DNA of 16,381 bases from JBBITW01 sp037440525 (GCA_037440525.1 JBBITW010000076.1:1-16381); one strand, 5' to 3'. Shown: positions 5,516 through 14,040, numbered from the stretch's first letter. Numbers and translations are program-made. The notes: generated from the sequence alone by a model not told the origin.

Positions 5516-6829
5516 ATGAGGGAGATAAATGTTGGTCTTATAGGCCTTGGAACTGTTGGGGCAGGGGTGGTAAAGATTCTTCAGATGAATTCCAGGCTAA
5601 TAGAGAAAAGGATGGGTGCAAAGATTGTCTTAAAGAAGATTGCTGAGATAAACCTGAAGAAGGACAGGGGGATAAGATTGAAGCCTGGGGTCATTACTTC
5701 AAGGGCAGAAGATGTGATAGAGGATCCTGAGATAGAAATCGTAATGGAATTGATCGGAGGGATTGAACCTGCTCGAACTTATATACTCAAAGCAATAAGA
5801 GAGAAGAAACATATAGTGACTGCTAACAAGGCACTTCTTGCTCAGCACGGAGATGAAATCTTTCGGGAGGCCAATCGGTTTGGTGTTGATGTGAACTTTG
5901 AGGCATCGGTTGGGGGAGGTATTCCCTTGATTCGCTCCATCAAAGAAGGTCTGGTGGCAAACCAACTTCAATCAATATTCGGGATTCTAAACGGAACATC
6001 CAATTATATCCTTACCAAAATGAGTGAGGAGGGAAGTGATTTTGAGGAGGCATTGAAAGAGGCGCAGGCAAAGGGATATGCCGAGGCTGATCCTACTTTG
6101 GATGTAGAGGGGATAGATGCTGCCCACAAACTTGCAATACTAATCCGTCTTGCCTTCGGGACAACATTAAATTTTTCTGATATCTTTATCCAGGGTATTT
6201 CGGACATTTCACCTCTTGATATAGAGTTTGGTAGGGAATTTGGCTATAGAATCAAACTCCTGGCCATTACAAAGATGGATGAAGGAAGAATTGAGGCAAG
6301 GGTTCATCCAACGTTGATTCCAGAAGGTCATCTCCTTTCGACCATAGGGGGTGTCTACAATGCTATATATATCAAGGGTGATGCAATCGGTCCTATTCTA
6401 TTTTATGGTCAGGGTGCTGGTCAGATGCCAACAGGGAGTGCTGTCGTGAGCGATCTGGTGGAGCTCGGGAGAAACATCCTTATTCAAGCCTCTGGCCGGC
6501 GTGTTCCACTTCTTTCCTATCAGGAATCTTCTATGGAGAGGATTCCCCTTAAGAAGATGGACGAAGTGGCAATGCCCTTCTACATGAGATTTTCGGCGAT
6601 TGACCGGCCAGGGGTGCTATCGAGAATATCTGGAATTTTGGGCAAGAATAATATCAGCATCTCAGCAGTCATTCAGAAAGGAAGGCAAATAAATGGAGCT
6701 GTCCCTGTAGTCATGATGACACATGAGGCAAAGGAGAGGAATTTACGTAAGGCCCTGAGGGAGATTGATAAACTAAAAGTGATCAGGGGAAAGACAGTTT
6801 TTATTCGTGTGGAAAATCAGCTTGAATGA
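5516..6829 (+). CDS. hom: Homoserine dehydrogenase
   Basis: Hom reduces aspartate 4-semialdehyde to homoserine with NAD(P)H, the branch step toward threonine and methionine. The chosen start gives 437 residues, a normal size for the single-function enzyme. The nucleotide-binding glycine motif GLGTVG is at residues 10-15, TANKALL with K105 follows, and the catalytic segment AEADPTLDVEG at 189-199 continues into D201 and K205. An ACT domain (about 355-433, with the DRPGVLSRISGIL pattern) is expected to bind threonine for feedback inhibition. The frame is open 41 codons further upstream, but the ATG at 5516 has the Shine-Dalgarno (AAGGAGAAGGGAGG at 5501-5514) and the family's normal N-terminus; the upstream part contains hairpins and looks like leader. 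hom, thrC and the ApgM-family gene follow one another on the same strand. Confidence 0.96.
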   Translation: MREINVGLIGLGTVGAGVVKILQMNSRLIEKRMGAKIVLKKIAEINLKKDRGIRLKPGVITSRAEDVIEDPEIEIVMELIGGIEPARTYILKAIREKKHIVTANKALLAQHGDEIFREANRFGVDVNFEASVGGGIPLIRSIKEGLVANQLQSIFGILNGTSNYILTKMSEEGSDFEEALKEAQAKGYAEADPTLDVEGIDAAHKLAILIRLAFGTTLNFSDIFIQGISDISPLDIEFGREFGYRIKLLAITKMDEGRIEARVHPTLIPEGHLLSTIGGVYNAIYIKGDAIGPILFYGQGAGQMPTGSAVVSDLVELGRNILIQASGRRVPLLSYQESSMERIPLKKMDEVAMPFYMRFSAIDRPGVLSRISGILGKNNISISAVIQKGRQINGAVPVVMMTHEAKERNLRKALREIDKLKVIRGKTVFIRVENQLE

Positions 6830-6902
6830 TAAAGGTTTATAAAGATTTCCAAATTCATGAGTATTTATAATCTTGAAATCAAATAAATGGGGGGTGGGTA
6901 AG

Positions 6903-7955
6903 ATGTGGCGTGGAGTAATACGTGAATACTGGGATTTTCTCCCTTTAAAGAAGGAAGAGAACATAGTAACCCTGCTTGAAGGTAATACACCTCTTATCCC
7001 CTCATCTCATATAGCAAAAGAGATTGTCTCCGGGATGGAGATATATTTTAAATACGAAGGTCTTAACCCGACAGGTTCTTTTAAAGACCGTGGAATGACA
7101 GTTGCAGTCTCAGTTGCAAAGGAGATGGATTCAAAGGCAGTAATCTGTGCCTCAACCGGAAATACATCTGCCTCTGCTTCAGCATATGCAGCAAAAGCCC
7201 GAATGAAGGCCTATGTTTTGATCCCTGAAGGAAAGATTGCCCTCGGAAAGCTATCCCAGGCAATTGCGCATGGTGCAAAAGTTATACAGATTGAAGGAAA
7301 CTTCGATGATGCACTCCGCATCGTTAAGGAGATATCCGAGAGCGAACCTATTACACTTGTAAATTCCCTCAATCCTTACAGGATAGAGGGTCAGAAGACG
7401 GCTGCATTTGAAATCATAGATCAGCTCGGATTTGCACCTACTTACCACTGTCTGCCAGTTGGAAATGCAGGAAATATCACAGCATACTGGAAGGGTTATA
7501 AAGAATATTGGGAAAAGGGGAGATGCGGAGGGCTTCCAAAGATGCTGGGATTTCAAGCAGAGGGGGCCGCGCCAATTGTTAGAGGTAAGATTGTGGAGAA
7601 GCCCGAGACAATTGCCACAGCAATCCGTATTGGAAATCCTGCCAGTTGGAAGCAGGCCCTTTTGGCACGAGATGAATCAGGAGGATTGATTGAAATGGTA
7701 AGCGATGAAGAGATAATTCAAGCATATAAGATGATGGCAGCTCTCGAGGGAATATTCTGTGAACCAGCTTCTGCTGCTTCTCTTGCAGGGGTTATGAAAC
7801 TTCATAAAAGGGGATTTTTTAAGAAAGGCGATGTCCTGGTTCTAACAATTACCGGCCATGGTCTTAAAGACCCTGACACTGCAATACGAATTTCTGAAAA
7901 ACCCATCTCTATTCCTCCTAAAAAGGAAGCTGTGCTCAAATACCTAAATTTATAA
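6903..7955 (+). CDS. thrC: Threonine synthase
   Basis: ThrC converts O-phosphohomoserine and water to threonine and phosphate using PLP. The 350-residue protein belongs to the shorter type found in Bacillus: MWRGVIREYWDFLPL at the start, NPTGSFKDRGM with Schiff-base K61, CASTGNTSASASAYAA for phosphate/PLP binding, LVNSLNPYRIEGQKT, PVGNAGNITAYWKG and GNPASWKQAL. An ATG at 6873 lies in the same frame, but the one at 6903 follows a G-rich Shine-Dalgarno (about 6889-6898) and gives the normal N-terminus. The gap to hom is 73 bases without a clear terminator, so the two are probably one transcript. The substrate must be phosphorylated homoserine, yet no ThrB is present here; the next gene likely fills that step. 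Confidence 0.96.
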   Translation: MWRGVIREYWDFLPLKKEENIVTLLEGNTPLIPSSHIAKEIVSGMEIYFKYEGLNPTGSFKDRGMTVAVSVAKEMDSKAVICASTGNTSASASAYAAKARMKAYVLIPEGKIALGKLSQAIAHGAKVIQIEGNFDDALRIVKEISESEPITLVNSLNPYRIEGQKTAAFEIIDQLGFAPTYHCLPVGNAGNITAYWKGYKEYWEKGRCGGLPKMLGFQAEGAAPIVRGKIVEKPETIATAIRIGNPASWKQALLARDESGGLIEMVSDEEIIQAYKMMAALEGIFCEPASAASLAGVMKLHKRGFFKKGDVLVLTITGHGLKDPDTAIRISEKPISIPPKKEAVLKYLNL

Positions 7956-7980
7956 AGATGGAATTCCTCCTTTTTAAAAT

Positions 7981-7996
7981 TGGCATAACTTTTGCT
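7981..7996 (+). promoter_or_regulatory. Sigma-54 (RpoN) -24/-12 promoter
   Basis: TGGCA at 7981-7985 and TTGCT at 7992-7996 both match the sigma-54 consensus exactly, with the GG (7982-7983) and GC (7994-7995) at the canonical 10-base separation. Transcription would start near 8007, 38 bases before the ATG at 8045. The gene for RpoN lies further along in this window. An enhancer for a sigma-54 activator would have to be inside thrC, and none was identified. Confidence 0.65.
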
Positions 7997-8004
7997 TATA
8001 TTAT

Positions 8005-8031
8005 TTGACATTTAAAAATTTTTAGTATATT
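8005..8031 (+). promoter_or_regulatory. Sigma-70-type promoter close to the ATG at 8045
   Basis: A perfect TTGACA (8005-8010) is followed by TATATT at 8026-8031 with a short 15-base spacer; a 17-base spacer gives the poorer TATTTA at 8028-8033. Transcription would start near 8038-8040, leaving a leader of about 5-7 bases. The site overlaps the predicted sigma-54 start, so the two promoters could interfere. Confidence 0.45.
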
Positions 8032-8044
8032 TAAATAATTAAGC

Positions 8045-9280
8045 ATGGAAAAGGTGAAGACAAAATATGTAATTATTGTAGGGGATGGAATGGCAGACTA
8101 CCCTGATGAGATTAAAGGGGAGACTCCATTGATGTTAGCCCGAAAACCAAATATGGATTGGATTTCCGAGCATGGGGAGGTTGGATTGGTTAGGACTATT
8201 CCTGATGGTTTTACCCCTGGTAGTGAGATAGCGAATCTTTCGATATTTGGATATGATCCACTGCGTTTTTATACAGGCAGAGGCCCTCTTGAGGCTGCAA
8301 GTCTCGGTGTCCATCTGCAGGAAAATGATCTTGCCTTTCGCTGTAATCTTGTTACCCTTAATCCACTGGGAAGCGATATGGTTATGGAGGATTTCTCTGC
8401 TGATCACATCTCTGATTCAGAGGCAAGGAAGATTATTATAGACCTCGATAAAGAGTTGGGTACAGAAGAGATTCGTTTCTATCCAGGGGTAAGTTATAGG
8501 CACCTCATGGTTATGAAGAAGGGTATAGAAAAGTTTTCAGATCTTGAAAGGCTTGATCTTACACCTCCACACGACATCATCGGAAAGTTGATCTCACCTT
8601 ACCTTCCAGAAAAGAAAAGGTCTTCAGAAAAGATTCTTAACCTGATGAGTGAATCTCAAAGGATTCTTAAGGGGCATCCCATTAATATACTTAGAGAGGC
8701 AAAGGGGCTCAGGCCAGCAAATTCTATATGGCTGTGGGGACAGGGTAGACGCCCACAGATGATTACCCTTAAAGAGAGGTTCGGGATAGAGGGATATGTG
8801 ATTTCTGCTGTTCACCTTATAAAAGGGATAGGGGTGATGGCAGGGCTGGAGGTTATGGATGTCCCTGGTATAACAGGTTATTTCGATACAAATTATGAAG
8901 GTAAGGCCCAATATACTCTGAAGGGTCTTGGGGAGAAGGATTTTGTATATCTCCATGTTGAAGCTCCAGATGAAGCAGGGCATATGGGAGATTTGAAATT
9001 GAAGATCGAAGCCATAGAGGCCTTTGACGAAAAGGTAGTTGGTTCAATTTTAAAAGGGATAAAGGGATTTAAAAGCTACAGGATACTCATACTACCTGAT
9101 CATCCTACCCCGATATCAATAAGAACACACACAGATGATCCTGTTCCATTTGCGATTTATTCTTCAGATTCTGAAGGAAAAGGGTGTGGTATTGAGGGCT
9201 TTGATGAAATCTCTGTAAGGCAGAGTGGTATATTTATAGAAAATGGTTCTGAATTGATAGAAAGATTTTTAGGAAAATAG
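8045..9280 (+). CDS. ApgM-family protein, probable homoserine kinase
   Basis: This 411-residue protein belongs to the alkaline-phosphatase superfamily, archaeal-type (cofactor-independent) phosphoglycerate mutase branch. Metal-site residues are visible: D14 in VGDGMADY, the likely nucleophile S60 in PGSEIANLSIFGYDP, D309 and H313 in VEAPDEAGHMGD, and D352, H353 and H362 near LPDHPTPISIRTH. A subgroup of this family has been proposed as homoserine kinase (the TIGR02535 description, from memory) in bacteria with hom and thrC but no ThrB. Its position directly after hom and thrC fits that role; a true phosphoglycerate mutase is the alternative. No Shine-Dalgarno precedes the ATG, unlike the neighbours, and two candidate promoters lie in the 89-base gap upstream. 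pyrG starts 29 bases after its stop, so it may be co-transcribed with the downstream block. Confidence 0.85.
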   Translation: MEKVKTKYVIIVGDGMADYPDEIKGETPLMLARKPNMDWISEHGEVGLVRTIPDGFTPGSEIANLSIFGYDPLRFYTGRGPLEAASLGVHLQENDLAFRCNLVTLNPLGSDMVMEDFSADHISDSEARKIIIDLDKELGTEEIRFYPGVSYRHLMVMKKGIEKFSDLERLDLTPPHDIIGKLISPYLPEKKRSSEKILNLMSESQRILKGHPINILREAKGLRPANSIWLWGQGRRPQMITLKERFGIEGYVISAVHLIKGIGVMAGLEVMDVPGITGYFDTNYEGKAQYTLKGLGEKDFVYLHVEAPDEAGHMGDLKLKIEAIEAFDEKVVGSILKGIKGFKSYRILILPDHPTPISIRTHTDDPVPFAIYSSDSEGKGCGIEGFDEISVRQSGIFIENGSELIERFLGK

Positions 9281-9309
9281 AATTTCTATTGGTGAAGGGG
9301 GGAGGATCT

Positions 9310-11022
9310 TTGGCAAATGCGAGGACAAAATATATCTTCATCACAGGTGGAGTTGTTTCATCCCTCGGAAAGGGATTGGCTTCCTCCTCAATTGGTGCCC
9401 TTCTTGAATTAAGGGGGCTAAAAATCTCTTTTATAAAGTTTGATCCTTATATAAATGTAGATCCAGGGACTATGAATCCTTACCAGCATGGTGAGGTTTA
9501 TGTGACCGATGATGGAGCAGAGGCTGATCTTGATTTAGGACACTATGAGCGCTATACAAATGTGAAGACATCGAAGAAGAATAATTTTACGACCGGACAA
9601 ATCTATGACTCTGTGATTTCAAAGGAGCGAAGGGGAGAATATTTAGGCAATACTGTCCAGGTAATTCCTCATATAACAGATGAGATTAAGGCAAAGATCT
9701 TTGACCTCTCTCAGGATGGTGACATAGTAATCGTTGAGATTGGAGGAACGGTTGGTGATATTGAAAGCCTTCCTTTTCTTGAAGCGATCCGTCAGATTAG
9801 AGGTGATGTGGGTAAGGAGAATACACTCTACATTCATCTTACGCTTGTCCCTTATATAGAGACAGCAGGAGAGCTCAAGACCAAACCAACCCAGCACAGC
9901 GTCAAGGAGCTTCGTGAGATAGGTATCCAGCCTGATATTCTTCTCTGCCGAACAGACCGTTTGCTTTCACCTGAAATCAAATCAAAGATTGCCCTATTCT
10001 GCAATGTTGATAAGGATGCGGTGATTACAGCAAGAAATGTAGAGACTGTCTATGAGGTTCCAATTGTATTTCATGAGGAAGGACTTGATGATAAGATCGT
10101 TGAAAAGCTTAATATCTGGACAGGTAGGCCAAATCTTAAGGTATGGGAAAGGATAGTCAGGAAGATAAAGCATCCCCGCACAGAGACGATTATCGCAGTT
10201 GTGGGGAAATATGTAAGCCTTGTAGAATCTTATAAGAGTCTTACGGAGGCATTGGTCCATGGTGGCATAGCAAATGATGCGAAGGTCAATCTGAGATATG
10301 TGGATTCAGAACAGATTGAAAAGGAAGGGCCAGAAAAATTGCTTGAGGGAGTCAATGGGATTCTTGTTCCTGGAGGTTTTGGGACGAGGGGGATCGAAGG
10401 CAAAATCAAGACAATTCAATTTGCGAGGGAGAGGAAGATACCATTTTTTGGAATATGCCTGGGGATGCAGTGCGCAGTGATTGAGATATCGAGACACTGC
10501 GCGGGTCTAAAGGGAGCAAACAGCACAGAATTCGATCCACAAACACCACATCCGGTTATATATCTTCTTGAAGAATGGATTGATCGAGATAATGTTATCC
10601 AGCGAAGAGACCAGGGGACACCAAAAGGTGGAACCATGAGATTGGGGCTCTATCCATGCAGGCTTGAGGAGGGAAGCCTCGCCATTTCAGCATATAATAA
10701 GAAACTGATATACGAAAGACATAGACATCGCTATGAATTTAATAATGCCTATTTAGATATTCTAAGGAAGGCAGGGATTAAATTTAGTGGGATCTCTCAG
10801 GATAAGAATCTTGTGGAGATCATAGAATTAAAGGATCATCCATGGTTTTTAGGTTGTCAGTTTCACCCTGAATTTAAATCTAAACCCCTCGATCCACATC
10901 CACTTTTCAGGGAATTTATTAAGGCCTCACTAAGAGCAGGTGAGAATCCTGGAGGGAGAGGAATGATAAAGAGACAAAGACAAAAAAACCTTGGAAAGAG
11001 GGAGAAGGATGAAAGGAAATAG
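9310..11022 (+). CDS. pyrG: CTP synthase
   Basis: PyrG makes CTP from UTP, ATP and glutamine. The synthase domain opens with YIFITGGVVSSLGKG (about residues 8-22). The class I glutaminase domain has its nucleophile C383 in GICLGMQCAV, with H519 and E521 in CQFHPEF. The start is a TTG at 9310 that follows a strong Shine-Dalgarno (AAGGGGGGAGG at 9295-9305) and gives the family N-terminus; TTG at 9289 and GTG at 9292 are also in frame but would put the Shine-Dalgarno inside the gene. From 9310 the protein has 570 residues, longer than the E. coli enzyme (545), because of a basic tail of about 30 residues ending KNLGKREKDERK. The last 14 bases overlap kdsD. In relatives I recall kdsA following pyrG; here it does not. 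Confidence 0.96.
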   Translation: MANARTKYIFITGGVVSSLGKGLASSSIGALLELRGLKISFIKFDPYINVDPGTMNPYQHGEVYVTDDGAEADLDLGHYERYTNVKTSKKNNFTTGQIYDSVISKERRGEYLGNTVQVIPHITDEIKAKIFDLSQDGDIVIVEIGGTVGDIESLPFLEAIRQIRGDVGKENTLYIHLTLVPYIETAGELKTKPTQHSVKELREIGIQPDILLCRTDRLLSPEIKSKIALFCNVDKDAVITARNVETVYEVPIVFHEEGLDDKIVEKLNIWTGRPNLKVWERIVRKIKHPRTETIIAVVGKYVSLVESYKSLTEALVHGGIANDAKVNLRYVDSEQIEKEGPEKLLEGVNGILVPGGFGTRGIEGKIKTIQFARERKIPFFGICLGMQCAVIEISRHCAGLKGANSTEFDPQTPHPVIYLLEEWIDRDNVIQRRDQGTPKGGTMRLGLYPCRLEEGSLAISAYNKKLIYERHRHRYEFNNAYLDILRKAGIKFSGISQDKNLVEIIELKDHPWFLGCQFHPEFKSKPLDPHPLFREFIKASLRAGENPGGRGMIKRQRQKNLGKREKDERK

Positions 11023-12061
11023 GAGAGTCTTGAAAGAAGATATTGAGCAGTTAATGGATATTGAACAGAGGTCAGCAGAGGTGCCGGTTGAAGTGAATAT
11101 CATTGAGGAGGCCAAGCGGGTTTTAAGGGTTGAAGCCAAATCGATTTTAGAGCTATCAGAACGAATCGATGAAAGTTTCCTAAAGGCAGTTGAGTTGATC
11201 TACAATTGTAAGGGAAAGGTTGTGCTTATGGGAATGGGCAAATCAGGTTTGGTAGGTCGAAAGATTGCATCAACATTTGCGAGCACCGGGACACCTTCTT
11301 TCTTCCTCCACCCTGCTGAAGGTATGAATGGAGATTTCGGAATGCTAAACAAAGAGGATATAGTTATCGCCATCTCAAACAGCGGAGAGACCAGGGAGCT
11401 TTTAGAAGTTCTCCCACTCATTAAGAGATTTGGAAACCAGCTCATAGTCCTTACAGGAAATGAACATTCCACATTAGCAAAGGCAGGAAATATCTTCCTC
11501 AACATCCATGTGAAGGAAGAGGCATGCCCGCTCGGTCTCGCACCAACAGCAAGCACAACAGCCACCCTTGCCCTGGGAGATGCACTGGCAGTGGCATTGA
11601 TGGTTAAGAGGGGCTTCAGGGAAGAGGATTTTGCAATTCTTCATCCTGGAGGAACACTCGGTAAGAGGCTTCTACTTAAGGTTGAAGACCTTATGCATAC
11701 CGGAGAGGCATTCCCAATGGTTTCGGAAAAGACATTGATGAGGGAGGCAATCTTTGAAATAACCTCAAAGAGATTGGGGGTGACAGGGGTTCGTAATGAG
11801 GAAGGATATCTTGTAGGTGTTATTACAGATGGAGATTTGAGAAGGGCCCTTGAGAGATTTGAAGATCTTCTCAATCGTCCAGCATCTGAAGTGATGACCC
11901 GTAACCCTAAATGGATACTGAGGGATGCACTGGCCTCTGAGGCTGTAAAAAGGATGGAGGAATATTCGATTACATCACTTTTTGTATTCGATCATCCTAA
12001 TGATAGGAGACCTGTTGGTATCATACATCTCCATGACCTCCTGAAGGCCGGAGTTTTTTAG
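11009..12061 (+). CDS. kdsD: Arabinose 5-phosphate isomerase (KdsD/KpsF/GutQ family)
   Basis: The enzyme interconverts ribulose 5-phosphate and arabinose 5-phosphate, the first step toward Kdo of LPS. The 350-residue protein has a SIS domain (about 55-190) with GMGKSG at 75-80 and SNSGET near 123-128, HPGGTLGKRLL at 212-222, and two CBS domains (about 228-350). In the motif that reads HPGEAAHGDLGM in E. coli, this protein reads HPAEGMNGDFGM at 101-112, so the second histidine (substrate-contacting in E. coli, from memory) is Asn107. The ATG at 11009 is chosen over the TTG at 10991 because GAGGGAG precedes it. It overlaps the end of pyrG by 14 bases, which suggests translational coupling. The N-terminus is about 20-30 residues longer than in E. 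coli. lptC starts two bases after the stop, where kdsC would be in E. coli. Confidence 0.93.
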   Translation: MKGNRRVLKEDIEQLMDIEQRSAEVPVEVNIIEEAKRVLRVEAKSILELSERIDESFLKAVELIYNCKGKVVLMGMGKSGLVGRKIASTFASTGTPSFFLHPAEGMNGDFGMLNKEDIVIAISNSGETRELLEVLPLIKRFGNQLIVLTGNEHSTLAKAGNIFLNIHVKEEACPLGLAPTASTTATLALGDALAVALMVKRGFREEDFAILHPGGTLGKRLLLKVEDLMHTGEAFPMVSEKTLMREAIFEITSKRLGVTGVRNEEGYLVGVITDGDLRRALERFEDLLNRPASEVMTRNPKWILRDALASEAVKRMEEYSITSLFVFDHPNDRRPVGIIHLHDLLKAGVF

Positions 12062-12063
12062 TT

Positions 12064-12630
12064 ATGAAAAAGGCAAAGTTTGCTATATTTTTCTCAATTT
12101 TATTAGTTTTGGGAATTGTCCTTACAAGCCTCTGGTTAAATATAAAGAAGAGAGATGGCTCTGATGAAGAGAAGCTCCCAAATATATCAACCGGTGGGGC
12201 AGAGATGCGATTGGAGAAGATAAGATTGAGTGAGGATAAGGATGGTCGAAAGACATGGGAGCTTGAGGCAAAGTCAATAAACCAGTATCAGGAGAGAAAT
12301 ACTATTCTCTTGGAAGAGGTCAGAGTTACCTATTATACAAGGGACGGAAGGGTGATTTTGATTTCAGGAGATCGGGGAGAGGTCAACCAAGATTCGAAGG
12401 ATATGGGATTGATGGGCAATGTAATCCTCAGCCTGAGTGATGGCTATAGCCTAAAGACAAATTCTATTTCCTATCAACATCTCTCTAAAAAGGTGATCAC
12501 CCATGACCTCGTTGAAATGGAGGGAAAACAGATCAGAATGAAAGGAAAAGGGATGTGGATAGATATGGAGGCAAAGAAATTCAAGATATTAGATGAAGTG
12601 AAGACTAAATGGATGGGAGGGAAGGGATGA
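12064..12630 (+). CDS. lptC: LPS export protein LptC
   Basis: LptC is the bitopic inner-membrane protein that takes LPS from LptB2FG and hands it to LptA. The 188-residue product starts MKKAKFAIFFSILLVLGIVL, one membrane helix at about 6-27, followed by a periplasmic beta-jellyroll domain. The segment ITLLEEVRV-like at 78-86 and repeated polar-hydrophobic strands fit the OstA/LptC fold. Family similarity is weak in sequence, as usual for LptC, so the call leans on the topology and on its position between kdsD and lptA. The stop overlaps the lptA start as ATGA. Confidence 0.88.
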   Translation: MKKAKFAIFFSILLVLGIVLTSLWLNIKKRDGSDEEKLPNISTGGAEMRLEKIRLSEDKDGRKTWELEAKSINQYQERNTILLEEVRVTYYTRDGRVILISGDRGEVNQDSKDMGLMGNVILSLSDGYSLKTNSISYQHLSKKVITHDLVEMEGKQIRMKGKGMWIDMEAKKFKILDEVKTKWMGGKG

Positions 12631-13187
12631 GCCTTAGAAGATTTATATTTATTCTTATTATCCTTTTTTCCTTCTTTTTGGTTTCTGTTTCAGGTGGAAC
12701 CCAGGAGAAGAAGGCTGTGAGCAGAAAGGAAAGCAAAGGGGTTTCTTCAGGAAAGGGATTTGGGTTCAGTCCAAGTAGGGCACCCATTGATATAACCTCA
12801 GATACTGCAGAGGGCGATCAGAAACAGAATAAATTTACTTTTAAGGGTAATGTGATTGCAAAGCAGGAGGACATGACACTTTACGCTGATATGCTGGTTG
12901 TCCACTATGATAACGAAACGAACAGGTTAAGAGAGATTGTGGCCACAGGCAATGTAAAGATTATTCAACTGGATCGAAGGGCTACCTGCAAAAAGGCTAC
13001 CTTTTATCAGAACGAAAATAAGATCGTCCTCGAGGGAGATTCTGTCATTCGCCAGGGAGATAATGTGATCCGAGGGGAGAGGGTGATCTATTTGATTGAT
13101 GAAGAGCGAAGTTATGTAGAAGGTGGGAAGGGAGGCCGTGTCACAACAACTATAACCCCGACTTCCAAAGATGATAAAGGGAAATAG
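12627..13187 (+). CDS. lptA: LPS export periplasmic protein LptA
   Basis: LptA forms the periplasmic bridge that carries LPS from LptC to LptD. The 186-residue product has an N-terminal signal peptide (MSLRRFIFILIILFSFFLVSVSG), a low-complexity Ser/Lys/Gly linker to about residue 50, and an OstA-type beta-jellyroll with PIDITSDTAEGDQKQNKFTFKG and VIAKQEDMTLYADML. The ATG at 12627 overlaps the lptC stop (ATGA) and follows GGGAGGGAAGGG; an in-frame ATG at 12609 would add six residues ahead of the signal peptide and is less likely. A 37-base gap separates it from lptB. Confidence 0.9.
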   Translation: MSLRRFIFILIILFSFFLVSVSGGTQEKKAVSRKESKGVSSGKGFGFSPSRAPIDITSDTAEGDQKQNKFTFKGNVIAKQEDMTLYADMLVVHYDNETNRLREIVATGNVKIIQLDRRATCKKATFYQNENKIVLEGDSVIRQGDNVIRGERVIYLIDEERSYVEGGKGGRVTTTITPTSKDDKGK

Positions 13188-13224
13188 ATGATAAAAGGAT
13201 TGAACGATTCAATGGATCGAGGAG

Positions 13225-14040
13225 ATGAAGCCACAACTTATTTGTGAAAATTTGACAAAATCATTTCGTCATAAAAAGGCAGTGGATAATGTTAGCCTTA
13301 CAGTCTTTGGAGGAGAGGTTGTAGGATTGCTCGGTCCAAATGGGGCAGGTAAGACAACCATCTTTTATATGATTGTGGGGTTGATTAAACCAAATGGAGG
13401 AAGGATTTATCTAAATGATGAAGAGATAACATCCCTACCTATGTATTTGCGTGCAAGAAAAGGAATAGGCTACCTGCCTCAAGAGCCCTCAGTTTTCAGA
13501 AAGCTCACTGTGGAAGAAAATCTCATGGCCATTTTGGAGACATTATCTATTCCAAAGACGGAGAGAAGTGAAAGATTGGAGGGATTGCTCAATGAACTTG
13601 GGCTCGCCCATCTAAGAAAACAGAAGGCATATAGCCTTTCAGGAGGAGAAAGGAGGCGTGTAGAGATCACTCGAGCCCTTGTGCTTCGCCCTTCTTTTAT
13701 TCTCTTAGATGAACCTTTCGCAGGGATAGATCCTATAGCAGTTTCAGATATTCAGGGTATTGTCCGCCAATTGAAATCAAAGGGGATTGGAATTATAATT
13801 ACAGATCATAATGTTCGAGAAACCTTGGGGGTTTGTGATCGAGCATATATCCTTAATGAAGGGCACATCCTGGAGTCAGGCACTCCAGAAAAGATTGCAA
13901 GAAGTCGTAAGGCAAAGAGAATCTATCTTGGAGATAAGTTCAGACTTTCGGGAAGACCTCGGGCTAAGAGGGAAGAGAAGAAGGAGAAAACCGATAAAGA
14001 TAAGGGACCCTTAGAATTGGAAGATGGTATTAGAACTTAA
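13225..14040 (+). CDS. lptB: LPS export ABC transporter ATP-binding protein LptB
   Basis: LptB is the ATPase of the LptB2FG complex that extracts LPS from the inner membrane. Walker A GPNGAGKTT is at 37-45, the Q-loop at Q86, the signature LSGGE at 138-142, Walker B with ILLDEP at 159-164 and the switch histidine H195 in TDHNV. The protein is 271 residues against 241 in E. coli: the family part ends with YLGDKFRL at about 241, and a 30-residue charged tail (SGRPRAKREEKKEK and onward) follows. The last 17 bases overlap the start of rpoN. The AGGAG before the ATG has no spacer, an unusual arrangement; no better start is available. Confidence 0.96.
   Translation: MKPQLICENLTKSFRHKKAVDNVSLTVFGGEVVGLLGPNGAGKTTIFYMIVGLIKPNGGRIYLNDEEITSLPMYLRARKGIGYLPQEPSVFRKLTVEENLMAILETLSIPKTERSERLEGLLNELGLAHLRKQKAYSLSGGERRRVEITRALVLRPSFILLDEPFAGIDPIAVSDIQGIVRQLKSKGIGIIITDHNVRETLGVCDRAYILNEGHILESGTPEKIARSRKAKRIYLGDKFRLSGRPRAKREEKKEKTDKDKGPLELEDGIRT

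Noticed and set aside
6873..6902. Ten extra codons at the start of thrC
   Set aside because: They include the Shine-Dalgarno of the ATG at 6903, and the family begins at MWRG.
9289..9309. Longer PyrG from TTG 9289 or GTG 9292
   Set aside because: This would place the best Shine-Dalgarno inside the gene and add residues (MVKGGGS) that the family lacks.
11200..11565. 121-codon open frame on the minus strand inside kdsD
   Set aside because: It is a shadow of kdsD with biased Ser/Pro composition and no start signal.
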